Shown: positions 22,347 to 30,812, counted from the first letter of the stretch. The stretch is 31,325 nt of DNA from Chloroflexaceae bacterium UBA1466 (GCA_002325605.1 DCSM01000085.1:1165-32489); one strand, 5' to 3'. The notes: a model not told the origin generated them from the sequence alone. Made by a program: numbers and translations.

Positions 22347-24650
22347 TCACTCCTTTAGGCGGGCAGCAGCAACGGCTACTTGCCCTAAACTAATTCCTCC
22401 ATCGTTTGGAGGCACTTGACGATGCAAAATAACTTCAAAGCCCTTTTTTTCTAATTGTTGTTTCGCTTTTTCGGTAAGAAAGCGATTTTGAAAACAACCG
22501 CCAGTCAAAACAACTTTCGCTTCGCCAATAACTTGAGCTACCGCAACCATAGCTTGAACCAAAGCTAGGTGAAAACGGGTTGCCATAAGCGGTTTTTCTA
22601 CTTGGTGGCGCAAATCATCTAACACCGCCTCGATTAGTGGATGCCAATCTAGCTGCAAGACCGAAGCTGAAGGATCTAAAACAATTGGATAAGCCTTTTC
22701 TTCGCCTGAATCGACTGAATTCTCTAACATAATTGCTGCTTGGCCCTCAAAAGTAATGCGTTGTTGCAAACCAATCAAGGCCGAAATGCCATCAAAAAGC
22801 CGCCCAATACTTGTTGTTTGGGGCGAATTAAAGCCCATCTGCAACATTTTAACTAATAAATCCTTTTCCCCTTCTCGAAAAGTCTGAACAGGAACAAGAT
22901 CGTTCCATTCTAAAGCTTTTCGGCCATAGATTTCCCAAAGTAAAGCCAGCGCAACCCGCCGTGGCTCCCGAATCGCCGCTTCGCCGCCTGGCAAGTGAAA
23001 AGGCCGCAAATGGGCCACCCGTGCGACTTTGGCCGCAGTGCCAAGCAGAAACTCGCCGCCCCAGATTGTGCCGTCTAAGCCATAGCCTGTGCCATCCCAA
23101 ACAATTCCCAGGGCTTGTTCCTCTATATTATGCTCAGTCAAACATGCTGCAAAATGAGCATGATGATGTTGCACGGCGATTAAGGGAATTTGCACGGCTT
23201 GGCGCTTGGCCCACTGGCTAGAAAAGTAATCAGGATGTAAGTCATGCGCGATAGCAGTAGGTTTTGCCTCATACAAATGTAAGAAATCAGCAATAATCCG
23301 CTCAAAAGCGGCCATAGCTTCGGGGGTTTCTAAATCCCCAATATGCTGGCTGAGAAAGATTTGGTTTTTGAGGCTCAAAGCAATACTATTTTTTTGATGG
23401 GCCCCAACCGCTAAGATCGTTGGTAAAGGGTGCTTTAGCTGAATGGGTAGGGGCGCATAACCCCGTGCGCGGCGCAGAAGCTGGGGTTTATCGGCGATGA
23501 GCCATAAGACACTATCATCAATATGGCGGGCAATTGGGCGATTATGTAACAAAAAGAGATCGGCAATTTTGCCCAAGCGGCGTAAAGCCTCTTGGTTATC
23601 AATGCAAAGCGGTTCATCGCGCAGATTTCCACTGGTTGCGACGATTGGGAAATTGACTTTTTGCATTAGGAGATGATGTAAAGGCGTGGAAGGCAGCATA
23701 AGGCCCAGATATTGTGAATTTCGGGCGATATTTTCAGCAATTTTAAGCCCTTCTCGCCGCTGAAGAAGAACGATTGGGCTTTCAGGAGCGGCGAGGAGAC
23801 TTTCGCTTTGCGGCGAAAGCCAACAAAGTTGCTGGGCCATGGCCAGATCCCGCACGAGTAAGGCAAAAGGCTTCGCAGACCGATGCTTCAATTCGCGTAA
23901 CCGCTTAACGGCTTGCTCATTTTGGGCATCGACCAACAACTGAAAACCGCCTAAACCCTTGAGCGCAATGATTTTTCCATCTTCTAAAGCTAGTTTTAGC
24001 GTATCCAAAAGGGCCTCTATGGCGGAGGGAACCTTGGCTTCCGAGGTTAAAAGCCGCCCATCGGGGTCTTGAAGCGTAAGATAGATATTTGGGCCACAAA
24101 TCGCGCACGCATTGGGCTGGGCGTGAAACCGCCGATTGAGCGAGGTTTCGTATTCGGCTTGACAAGCCGAACACATCTGAAAATCGTCCATCGTTGTGTT
24201 TGGGCGGTCATAGGGTAAAGCGGTTAGAATACTAAACCGTGGGCCACAATTAGTGCAATTCGTGAAGGGATATTGATAACGGCGGTTTTCGGGGTCGAAA
24301 ATCTCGTTTAGGCAAGCTGAACAAGGTGCAATATCGGGTAAGATCAGCGCAGACTTGGCCCCAAACGCATTACTCTGACGAATCTCAAAGCTTTGGTAGC
24401 CCACTGCCGCGAGCCATTTGGTTTCCATAGTCTGAATAAAGGCGAACGAAGGCTTTTCGACGAGCATGCGCTCCAGAAACTGGAGCAAAATGGCTTTAGG
24501 CCCCTCGATTTCGAGAGCTACGCCTTGTGGATTATTGCTGACCCACCCTTTCAGGCCCAAATCTTGCGCCAGGCGATAAATAAAGGGGCGAAAACCGATG
24601 CCTTGTACTGCTCCTTGAATTTCAAGAAAAACCCGCTGCTCTTTCATCAT
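22347..24650 (-). CDS. hypF: Carbamoyltransferase HypF
   Basis: Makes the carbamoyl group for the CN ligands from carbamoyl phosphate and ATP and hands it to HypE. 767 residues with all parts: acylphosphatase domain 5-92 (VQGIGFRPF), two zinc-finger pairs C110/C113 with C132/C135 and C160/C163 with C182/C185, YrdC-like domain ~205-400 (KGLGGFQL, ATSGNLRDEPL), and Kae1-like domain to the end with VQHHHAHFAA (493-502), WDGTGYGLDG and LTGGCFQN. First gene of hypFCDE; hypA and hypB are not here. It starts 11 bases after the sensor gene stop, so read-through is likely. Met2 is an equally good start. Confidence 0.97.
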   Translation of the reverse strand: MMKEQRVFLEIQGAVQGIGFRPFIYRLAQDLGLKGWVSNNPQGVALEIEGPKAILLQFLERMLVEKPSFAFIQTMETKWLAAVGYQSFEIRQSNAFGAKSALILPDIAPCSACLNEIFDPENRRYQYPFTNCTNCGPRFSILTALPYDRPNTTMDDFQMCSACQAEYETSLNRRFHAQPNACAICGPNIYLTLQDPDGRLLTSEAKVPSAIEALLDTLKLALEDGKIIALKGLGGFQLLVDAQNEQAVKRLRELKHRSAKPFALLVRDLAMAQQLCWLSPQSESLLAAPESPIVLLQRREGLKIAENIARNSQYLGLMLPSTPLHHLLMQKVNFPIVATSGNLRDEPLCIDNQEALRRLGKIADLFLLHNRPIARHIDDSVLWLIADKPQLLRRARGYAPLPIQLKHPLPTILAVGAHQKNSIALSLKNQIFLSQHIGDLETPEAMAAFERIIADFLHLYEAKPTAIAHDLHPDYFSSQWAKRQAVQIPLIAVQHHHAHFAACLTEHNIEEQALGIVWDGTGYGLDGTIWGGEFLLGTAAKVARVAHLRPFHLPGGEAAIREPRRVALALLWEIYGRKALEWNDLVPVQTFREGEKDLLVKMLQMGFNSPQTTSIGRLFDGISALIGLQQRITFEGQAAIMLENSVDSGEEKAYPIVLDPSASVLQLDWHPLIEAVLDDLRHQVEKPLMATRFHLALVQAMVAVAQVIGEAKVVLTGGCFQNRFLTEKAKQQLEKKGFEVILHRQVPPNDGGISLGQVAVAAARLKE

Positions 24651-24661
24651 TTGGCTATGAT

Positions 24662-26671
24662 CTAATCCCTAGAAGGCTCAATCACCTTCTTTTTAGTAAC
24701 TTTTCTGCTTAGATTGCTCTTCTTTTGGTGTTTTAGAGCATACGCTACCCCATCTTGCAACGTGCTACAAACCACAATACTGCCTAAATCTGTGCCTAAA
24801 TGCACCAAAGTTTGGGCCACATCAGGGCGAATTCCTGTCAAAACCACTTGGGATCCAAGCAATTTCACCGCTTTGGCCGTGCGAATTAGAATGTCGGCGG
24901 TGTAAGTATCTACAACCGGCACACCTGTAATGTCCATAATCGCAACTTGGGCACGGCGTTGCTCTACCCCGCGCAAAATTGTGTGCATCAAAAGCTCGGC
25001 CCGCACGGGATCAATGTGGCCAATCAAGGGAAAAGCCAACACATTGGCGGCCAACGGGATAAGCGGGGTACTCAGTTCGCGGAGGCTCAACTGTTGCTCT
25101 TTGATGAGTTGCGCTTGAAGCAAAGCCTCTTTCTGAAGCGAAATATCCCGAATCACGCCCTGATAACCAACGATTGTGCCATCCGCCGCTTTTTCAACCG
25201 AGAGGTTGACTAGCGCCTCAACGAGCGTCCCATCTTTGCGCCGTAATTGATATTCAAAGTCTTGGATCTCACCGAAGAGCGCAATCTTTTGCTGGAGCAG
25301 CAGGCGAACATTGGGATCAGCATAGAAATCTTGCGCTTTCCGCTGGATGGCCTCTTCCCGTGTATAGCCTGTTAGCGTTTCAATGGCAGGACTAATATCT
25401 TTGATTGTGCCATCGGGCGTGGTAATAAAGATGGTATCCTTGGAATCTTCAAAGATCGTGCGATATTTGAGTTCACTGGCCTGAAGGGTTTGAAAGTCTG
25501 AAGCCACCCGAGCGACCATCCATTGAAAAGCCTCGGCCAGTTCACCGATCTCGTCCTTGCCCGAAACGGGAATCGGAGTCGCAAAATCGCCTTTGGCTAC
25601 GGAGCGCGTCGCTTTTGTGAGCCTGAGAAGGGGGGTTGAGATCGAGCGGGCGACGAAAAAAGCGGCCAAGATGATCAGTAGAAATGTACCTCCTTCGAGG
25701 ACAAGCACCGCCTGGCGCTGGGCAAGAATAGCCTTAAAAGCCTCCGTCGTGTCAATCTTGGCGACCATCCCCCAGCGTAAGTTGGGCATGTATTGCCAAG
25801 CCGCCAGCACCTCATGGCCGCGGTAATCGGTGGATACGCCACTGCCTTTGAGGCCCAGCACCCCATTTTGGACGGGCACGCCGATGGTTGAGCCGAGCAT
25901 GACTTTGCGTTGAAAGGCGGCGTGGGGGTCATGGCGGAGCGGGTTCACAAAGATGACATATTCGCCATCCTGCATCCCGATTAAGACTTCACCGGTTTGC
26001 CCTAAACCAATATAATCATTGGTGATGTCATTAACTTCGGCGTTATCCATCTGAAAAATGAGGGAACCAATTGGTTGTTTGTCCTTTAGGATCGGCGCGG
26101 CAACGAAAATGGCGGCTTGCTTGGTGGGCGGATAGTAGGTGTAATCAGAAATTTCGGCGCGGAGGAAGGTCAGCGATTTATCAAAGACTTTGCCCAGCGC
26201 AGTATTCCGCTGGTCGTCGGCATAGAGATTTGTGCCCAAAGGCATGAAATTCTGGAGCGAAAAGACCAACTCACCGGCATTGGAAACGAGCAGAATATCA
26301 GTATAGCTGTAGATGCCCGCGTAATTCAGGAGTTGTTCCTTTGCCCTTTGGGCTAGATTAAGATACGGGAGCGAATGAGGGCCCGATAAAGTCTTGGTTT
26401 GGTCTAGCTTGGTAATTAGATCAATAAAGAGCGTTGTATGGCCAAAGATCGCGGCATCTTTCTGGCGCTCCTCCATATATTTTTCGATATGTTTGGCTTT
26501 GCTATCGGCGAGCGCAAGAAGGTTGTGTTCAATTTCGGCGCGCAAAGTTTGCTCAAAGTTCGTGTAGATAAAGTTAGTAATCGTGGCTAGGGGAAGAATG
26601 GAAAGCAGCAGAAACCAAGCCACAAACCTGGTGGCAATGCTGTTTCTTTTGGCAACAATGCGTTTAGGCAT
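24662..26671 (-). CDS. Membrane sensor: dCache-HAMP-PAS-STAS (RsbR-like output)
   Basis: 669 residues. TM1 at ~15-35, a large extracytoplasmic part ~36-315 of double-Cache type (YTDILLVSNAGELVFSL; GQTGEVLIG; W-x-M-V-A-K-I-D before the membrane), TM2 ~321-342, HAMP ~343-396 (GDFATPIPVSGKDEIGELAEAF), PAS/PAC ~400-513 (YRTIFEDSKDTIFITTPDG), a helical linker, and a STAS domain ~532-647. The STAS carries MDITGVPVVDT with Thr582 and Thr589 at the positions phosphorylated in RsbR/RsbS-type stressosome proteins. So it probably senses a small molecule outside and signals through partner-switching, not through a kinase or chemotaxis domain. CAGGAG precedes the ATG. It lies 11 bases upstream of hypF. 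Confidence 0.88.
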   Translation of the reverse strand: MPKRIVAKRNSIATRFVAWFLLLSILPLATITNFIYTNFEQTLRAEIEHNLLALADSKAKHIEKYMEERQKDAAIFGHTTLFIDLITKLDQTKTLSGPHSLPYLNLAQRAKEQLLNYAGIYSYTDILLVSNAGELVFSLQNFMPLGTNLYADDQRNTALGKVFDKSLTFLRAEISDYTYYPPTKQAAIFVAAPILKDKQPIGSLIFQMDNAEVNDITNDYIGLGQTGEVLIGMQDGEYVIFVNPLRHDPHAAFQRKVMLGSTIGVPVQNGVLGLKGSGVSTDYRGHEVLAAWQYMPNLRWGMVAKIDTTEAFKAILAQRQAVLVLEGGTFLLIILAAFFVARSISTPLLRLTKATRSVAKGDFATPIPVSGKDEIGELAEAFQWMVARVASDFQTLQASELKYRTIFEDSKDTIFITTPDGTIKDISPAIETLTGYTREEAIQRKAQDFYADPNVRLLLQQKIALFGEIQDFEYQLRRKDGTLVEALVNLSVEKAADGTIVGYQGVIRDISLQKEALLQAQLIKEQQLSLRELSTPLIPLAANVLAFPLIGHIDPVRAELLMHTILRGVEQRRAQVAIMDITGVPVVDTYTADILIRTAKAVKLLGSQVVLTGIRPDVAQTLVHLGTDLGSIVVCSTLQDGVAYALKHQKKSNLSRKVTKKKVIEPSRD

Positions 26672-26824
26672 AATCGTTAGCTCCTGGCGGGAAAAGAAGG
26701 AGGAATGAAAGTTGTTTGGATAAGCCTTGTTTTAGTAGCTCGTTCATGGTAAAGTATTTCTAGGAAAACCAAAGGTAAACCGCAAATAAAAGCAGCCAAT
26801 GCTTCAGCAAGTTCAGCAACCGCT

Positions 26825-26866
26825 GTTTCATCCTCGTAAAATAAATTAGGTTTCATCCTAGTAAAA
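26825..26866 (+). repeat. Direct repeat upstream of the Thr/Pro protein gene
   Basis: GTTTCATCCTCGTAAAA (26825-26841) and GTTTCATCCTAGTAAAA (26850-26866) differ at one base, with a 25-base period, and the second copy ends just before the ribosome site AAGGAA. The arrangement suggests an operator or activator site read once per ~2.4 helix turns. Confidence 0.55.
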
Positions 26867-26877
26867 GGAATGATTTT

Positions 26878-27531
26878 ATGGCGAACCAAAACCTAGCACA
26901 ACCTCTAAGTGTCCTCGTTTTGGGGTTTTTAGCAATTTTTATTCTCTTGTTTGGCCCCAGCCCGCAGCCACAAGCCTCACCGCTGGCCCAATATCCCAGT
27001 ACAACTTCTTATCCCGCTTCGGCCAGCCCAACGCCTTCGCTCACGCCTTCGCTCACGCCTAACCCCAGCCTCGCGGGAGCGGCTACCGCCACGGCTACTT
27101 TCACGCCTTCACCCACCCTTGTGGCTACACCCACCACGGCTGCCCAAAGCCCTAGCCCTGTGCCCACGGTGGCCCAAAGCCCAACCCCCAAACCAACCAT
27201 CACCCGCACGGCTACGCCAGTCCCTTCGCCCACCGCGACAACTACCAGTAATGTAACCCAAGCCGACACTGTTCTGATCTGTGTTCCAGGGCAAACGCTT
27301 CACCTTCGCGGGAAAACTAAGTACCGCAATACTAAATTACTGCTTTTCTTTGGGAAGCGCATTGCGGGTGCAGGGACGAGTGATACTCAAGGGGCTTATG
27401 ATTTGCCATTGGTGGTGGGCAATGAAGCTCCGAAACACCATGCGATAGAAGTGAAGACCTGGAGTACCCGCGAGACGCTTTTAAGCGTAACTTGCTATCT
27501 CTACCCTACACCGACACGGGTTAATGACTAG
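26878..27531 (+). CDS. Exported protein with Ser/Thr/Pro-rich linker and small C-terminal domain
   Basis: 217 residues. A hydrophobic N-terminal segment (~10-26) is a signal anchor or signal peptide. Residues ~28-128 are a low-complexity linker of short Pro/Thr/Ser/Ala repeats (e.g. TPSLTPSLTPNPS; TVAQSPTPKPT) of the kind that spans a cell wall or is glycosylated. Residues ~130-212 are a compact domain containing two cysteines (Cys at about 135 and 207) that could form a disulfide: VLICVPGQTLHLRGKTK ... LLSVTCYLYPTPT. The domain may be an Ig-like beta sandwich (GTSDTQGAYDLPLVVG). No function is recognised. AAAGGAATG precedes the ATG. Confidence 0.75.
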   Translation: MANQNLAQPLSVLVLGFLAIFILLFGPSPQPQASPLAQYPSTTSYPASASPTPSLTPSLTPNPSLAGAATATATFTPSPTLVATPTTAAQSPSPVPTVAQSPTPKPTITRTATPVPSPTATTTSNVTQADTVLICVPGQTLHLRGKTKYRNTKLLLFFGKRIAGAGTSDTQGAYDLPLVVGNEAPKHHAIEVKTWSTRETLLSVTCYLYPTPTRVND

Positions 27532-27556
27532 GCTGGCTTTAGGTTTGGGGAAAACC

Positions 27557-27591
27557 CAGACCTTTGGGGGCGGCGAGCCCCCAGAGGTCTG
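27557..27591. terminator. AGACCT-family hairpin between convergent genes
   Basis: CAGACCTTTGGGGGC (27557-27571) and GCCCCCAGAGGTCTG (27577-27591) form a 15-bp stem with one T-G pair and loop GGCGA. It lies 26 bases after the Thr/Pro protein and 10 bases before the end of the binding-protein gene on the other strand. It could terminate in both directions, though Ts after it are sparse. Confidence 0.65.
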
Positions 27592-27600
27592 AAGTTTGGT

Positions 27601-29247
27601 TCAGGGCAAGGTACTGCGAAGCTCCCGCGAGCCTTGCACAAACCAATGGCTAACAGTGCGGTAGCGATCCTCGCGCCCGACCAGGAGTTCGGCGCTGGCT
27701 GTGCCCGGAGTCGCAAAGCTCAGGCCGCCTAGGTTGTCAGCAGCCACAAAGGTGTAGAGGGGTTGGTAGAGCGTGAGGCTGGGGACCAGCTCCATCCACC
27801 GTTGCTGGAAGGCACTAAAATCTTCCTTCCGCGAGGCAAGGTCTTGCATGATATGGCTAGAAGCGAGGAGTTTGTCGACCTGCTCATCGTGCAAGCCTGC
27901 GTAGTTGAGGCCTGTGGCGGCTTGATTAGAATGCCACAGTTCAAAGAGGTCTGGGTCAGGGCCCAACCGCGTCCAGCTTTGCAGCGCCAGCACGAATTTG
28001 TGGTCGCGCAACCGTTGCCGTAACGCCGTGCTTTCAAGGGGGACAACCTCGACCTTCACCCCAATCGTGGCCCATTGCCGCGCGATCTCCTGCGCCACGG
28101 CCAGTTGCTGGGCCTCCTTCCGCACCAAGAGGTCCAACCTAAGTTGTTTCCCTTTCCCATCCCCCGTCGCCGTCTGATAGCCTAAATTAGCCAACGTTTC
28201 CATTGCGCCTGGCGGGTTGTACGGTTGCGAAGGAACGTTAGCATCATAGGCCCACCAACCTGGCAGGATTGGGCTTTCAAGCGGCACAGCTTGTTCCCCC
28301 AAAGCCTGCGTGATCAAGGTAGCTTTATCCAAGCTCTGGGCTAAGGCTTGGCGCAACTTTTGCTCCTTGAGCGGAGCCTCGCGCAGGTTGAAGGTCAAGA
28401 CCGTATACTCGTCCAAGGGAATTTGGAGCCGTTGCAAGTTTTTGGGCAGGGTCTTCTGATTAAGTTCGGGCCGCGCATCATAGCTGACCGCTTGCACTTC
28501 CTGGCGCTGCAACTTCGCCAAAGCCGCTGGAGGTGAAGCGATAAAGTCCAACTCCACCTTGTCAATGAAGGGTCGCCCCGCAAAATAATCTAGGTTAGCT
28601 TCCAGGCTTGCTCGCTCTTGGGTTAGCTGGCGTAGCTTGAAGGGGCCTGTGCCAATCAGCTTTTGGGCAAATTCTGAAGTAACCCATTGGCTCGGCGGGA
28701 TTTTGCTCAACAAGTGAGCAGGCAAGATCGGGAGGCGCGTCGCAGTCAGGAACGGCGCATACGGGACATTAAGGGTAAACTGGACTGTATGAGCATCAAC
28801 TTGGTTGACCAGCACGTTGCGCCACAAAGCTGAAAGGGAAGGGTCGCCCGGAAAATCCTTTTTTTGGATTGCCTGGAGCGTGAAAACCACATCAGCAGCC
28901 GTGAAGGGTTGCCCATCGTGCCACTTGGCATTTTGCCGCAGGTGGAAGATATACTTTCTCCCTTGTGGGTCAACACTCCAGTTTTCGGCCAGCGCCGGGA
29001 TGGGCAACCCTTCAACCCCCAACCGCGTCAGGCCGTCGAAAAGCAAAGCCTCCACCCCACAACAAAATGAATCATTGAGCAACGGGAAAACGTTTTTAGG
29101 TGTGCCAACTATAGCCTCACGATAGGTTCCACCTACCAAAGGCTGTGAAATAGTCGTATTGGCCAGAGCTAACCAACTTAAAAGCCCAGCCACTAAGATC
29201 GAAGTTACCGTTGCGATGAAGATTTGCAGGCGAATTCGTCGGGCCAT
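27601..29247 (-). CDS. ABC transporter substrate-binding protein, family 5 (oligopeptide/nickel type)
   Basis: 548 residues. N-terminal hydrophobic segment ~9-29 ending LALA-NT, a possible signal peptidase I site; no lipobox Cys is present, so it is either released or anchored by the uncleaved segment. The mature part has the family 5 signature YIFHLRQNAKWHDGQPFTAADVVFTLQ near 93-119 and GTGPFKLRQL near 200. Members bind oligopeptides, nickel, heme or sugars; the ligand cannot be read from the sequence. No permease or ATPase gene adjoins. It starts 15 bases after secG and probably shares its promoter. Confidence 0.85.
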   Translation of the reverse strand: MARRIRLQIFIATVTSILVAGLLSWLALANTTISQPLVGGTYREAIVGTPKNVFPLLNDSFCCGVEALLFDGLTRLGVEGLPIPALAENWSVDPQGRKYIFHLRQNAKWHDGQPFTAADVVFTLQAIQKKDFPGDPSLSALWRNVLVNQVDAHTVQFTLNVPYAPFLTATRLPILPAHLLSKIPPSQWVTSEFAQKLIGTGPFKLRQLTQERASLEANLDYFAGRPFIDKVELDFIASPPAALAKLQRQEVQAVSYDARPELNQKTLPKNLQRLQIPLDEYTVLTFNLREAPLKEQKLRQALAQSLDKATLITQALGEQAVPLESPILPGWWAYDANVPSQPYNPPGAMETLANLGYQTATGDGKGKQLRLDLLVRKEAQQLAVAQEIARQWATIGVKVEVVPLESTALRQRLRDHKFVLALQSWTRLGPDPDLFELWHSNQAATGLNYAGLHDEQVDKLLASSHIMQDLASRKEDFSAFQQRWMELVPSLTLYQPLYTFVAADNLGGLSFATPGTASAELLVGREDRYRTVSHWFVQGSRELRSTLP

Positions 29248-29262
29248 ATATTTGCACTATAC

Positions 29263-29493
29263 TTATTTAGGAATCGCTACCGCGAAGAACGGAAGGCTGG
29301 TAATGAGCGCGATCAGCAAGAAGATCACGGCCAAAGCGACTGTCGTTTCGTGAAGGGTTTTTTCCAAGCCTCGGCGGGTGGTGTAAACTGAACTCCCCCC
29401 GCTGCTCATTCCAGAACCTTTGGACTGTACGACTACGAGCGCAATCAATAACCCACAGACGATACTTTGTGCGACATAAAGGGCCACTTCCAT
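29263..29493 (-). CDS. secG: Preprotein translocase subunit SecG
   Basis: 76 residues, normal for SecG, with two membrane helices (about 5-22 and 50-70) and the conserved QSKGSGMSSGGSS loop between them. It assists SecYE in protein export. A consensus promoter and ~110-base leader precede it. The next gene is an exported binding protein. Confidence 0.93.
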   Translation of the reverse strand: MEVALYVAQSIVCGLLIALVVVQSKGSGMSSGGSSVYTTRRGLEKTLHETTVALAVIFLLIALITSLPFFAVAIPK

Positions 29494-29544
29494 ACTTTTG
29501 TCTTTCTTTCTCGGCTTCTAAAACCGATTTTGCTGCTTCGATTC

Positions 29545-29572
29545 GCCAAGCCTAACCCCGCTGGGGCTTGGC
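29545..29572 (-). promoter_or_regulatory. Hairpin in the secG leader
   Basis: GCCAAG (29545-29550) with CTTGGC (29567-29572), closed by an inner CCCC-GCT-GGGG stem, makes a stable stem-loop in the predicted secG mRNA leader, ~50 bases before the ATG. Its role is unknown. Confidence 0.4.
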
Positions 29573-29610
29573 TCTGCCGGATGTAACAAGGTAAACTTTC
29601 TTTCCAGGCT

Positions 29611-29639
29611 ATTGTAGGTTGTGTTAGATGCTTTGTCAA
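29611..29639 (-). promoter_or_regulatory. Sigma70 promoter for secG
   Basis: On the minus strand: TTGACA (29639-29634), 17-base spacer, TACAAT (29616-29611). A near-perfect housekeeping promoter. Confidence 0.8.
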
Positions 29640-29643
29640 AAGG

Positions 29644-29660
29644 GAGACCTTCGCGGTCTC
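29644..29660. repeat. Short AGACCT-family hairpin between divergent promoters
   Basis: GAGACC-TTCGC-GGTCTC, 6-bp stem and 5-base loop; a shortened relative of the 19910 element. It lies 4 bases upstream of the secG -35 and 15 bases upstream of the -10 extension of the plus-strand gene, so it could also be an operator. Confidence 0.6.
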
Positions 29661-29675
29661 GCAGGCTAGGGTCAG

Positions 29676-29684
29676 TGCTATAAT
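29676..29684 (+). promoter_or_regulatory. Extended -10 promoter for the HemE-like gene
   Basis: TGCTATAAT: perfect TATAAT with TGn extension, ~44 bases before the ATG. The -35 (GTCTCG) is poor and lies within the short hairpin. Confidence 0.6.
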
Positions 29685-29727
29685 AGCAACTAGGATTATT
29701 TAGGCCCTGAAAAGAAAGCGAACCAAA

Positions 29728-30720
29728 ATGCCAATGATGACCAAACGTGAACGGCTCGCGGCGGCGGGGGCGGGCAAAGCGGTTGACCGTGCGCCAGTGG
29801 CCCTCTGGCGACATTTCCCGACAGATGATACGGATGTCGAACAACTGGCCCAATCCGTTGTTGCCTTTCAAAAAATGTACGATTGGGACTTCGTAAAAAT
29901 AACTCCTGCCAGCCAATATTCCGTCTCAGGCTGGGGGGCAACGATAACTTATCGGGGGCATCCTGAAGGCACTTCCGAGTACCTGAATCGCCCGATCACA
30001 AAGGTGGAGCAGTGGGCGGATCTCAAAGCTCTCAACCCGCATGCGGGGGCGCTGGGAGCGCAACTGGCTTGCATTCAGCGGGTGCGCGAGCTACTGGGTC
30101 CCGAAGCGGTGATTCTCGAAACGGTTTTTTCGCCCCTCGACCAGGCGCGGCGTTTGGTCGGGAATGGAAATGAAATTGTGCAGCTTCGCAAGCATCCCAA
30201 GGAATTGCAAACGGCTCTGGAAGTGCTTACTGCAACAACCGAAGCTTTTGTCAAAGCGGCGCTGAAGGCCGGTGCGGATGGGATTTTCTACGCGACGCAG
30301 CATGCCAGCGCCGAACGCTTGAGCCGCGAAGAATATACAAATTTTTGTCGCCCGCTCGACTTCCGCATTCTGAAGGCGGCGAAAGAAGGCTTTTTCAATC
30401 TCTTGCATCTGCACGGGCAAAACACCTATCTCGATTTGGTGAAGGATTATCCCGTCCAGGCTCTTAACTGGCACGACAGGGAAACGGGCCCGTCGCTGGC
30501 GGATGGCGCGGAGCTTTTTCCAGGGCTGGTCATTGGCGGGTTGAGTCAAAAGGATCTGGTCGAGGGAAACCCTGAGACGGTTCGGGACCTGGTTGTCGCC
30601 GCGCTTTGCGAAACTGAGACAAGTCGCGTGGGCCTCTCGACGGGCTGCGTCTTGCCGACGGTTGCCCCTTGGGGCAATATCCGAGCGCTGCGGGCGGCGG
30701 TGGAGCTTGCGAAGCAGTAG
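29728..30720 (+). CDS. Uroporphyrinogen decarboxylase (URO-D/HemE) family protein, probably not HemE itself
   Basis: 330 residues. The fold is that of the URO-D family: MTKRERLAAAGAG, RAPVALWRHFP near 21-30, DWDFVKITPASQYSVSGWG, GADGIFYATQH, and the C-terminal LSTGCVLPTVAPWGNIRAL (~302-321). The RQAGRY-type loop that binds the substrate carboxylates in true HemE is absent, replaced by LWRHFP. Relatives without that loop include corrinoid methyltransferases (MtaA/CmuA) and many proteins of unknown role. No heme or corrinoid gene is nearby. Start at 29728 or at the Met two to three codons later. Confidence 0.8.
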   Translation: MPMMTKRERLAAAGAGKAVDRAPVALWRHFPTDDTDVEQLAQSVVAFQKMYDWDFVKITPASQYSVSGWGATITYRGHPEGTSEYLNRPITKVEQWADLKALNPHAGALGAQLACIQRVRELLGPEAVILETVFSPLDQARRLVGNGNEIVQLRKHPKELQTALEVLTATTEAFVKAALKAGADGIFYATQHASAERLSREEYTNFCRPLDFRILKAAKEGFFNLLHLHGQNTYLDLVKDYPVQALNWHDRETGPSLADGAELFPGLVIGGLSQKDLVEGNPETVRDLVVAALCETETSRVGLSTGCVLPTVAPWGNIRALRAAVELAKQ

Positions 30721-30737
30721 GAAATTAGCTCAAAACA

Positions 30738-30780
30738 AAAGACCTTTGCGGCTGCCTAAACCGCAAAGGTCTCTTTTTTT
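30738..30780 (+). terminator. Rho-independent terminator built from an AGACCT-family hairpin
   Basis: AGACCTTTGCGG (30740-30751) and CCGCAAAGGTCT (30761-30772) form a perfect 12-bp stem with a 9-base loop, followed by C and seven Ts (30774-30780). It ends the HemE-like gene. Confidence 0.92.
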
Positions 30781-30812
30781 GGCGAATGAAATGAGGCGAA
30801 TGAAAGGTCGGC

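Noticed and set aside
26677..26889. Minus-strand open frame of 59-70 codons upstream of the sensor gene
   Set aside because: It overlaps the start of the plus-strand Thr/Pro protein, has no ribosome site at either Met, and lies in what must be the promoter region of both neighbours. A real short gene is not excluded.
27009..27269. Minus-strand open frame rich in Val, Gly and Ala
   Set aside because: It is the antisense of the Pro/Thr-rich linker; low-complexity codons on one strand leave the other strand free of stops.
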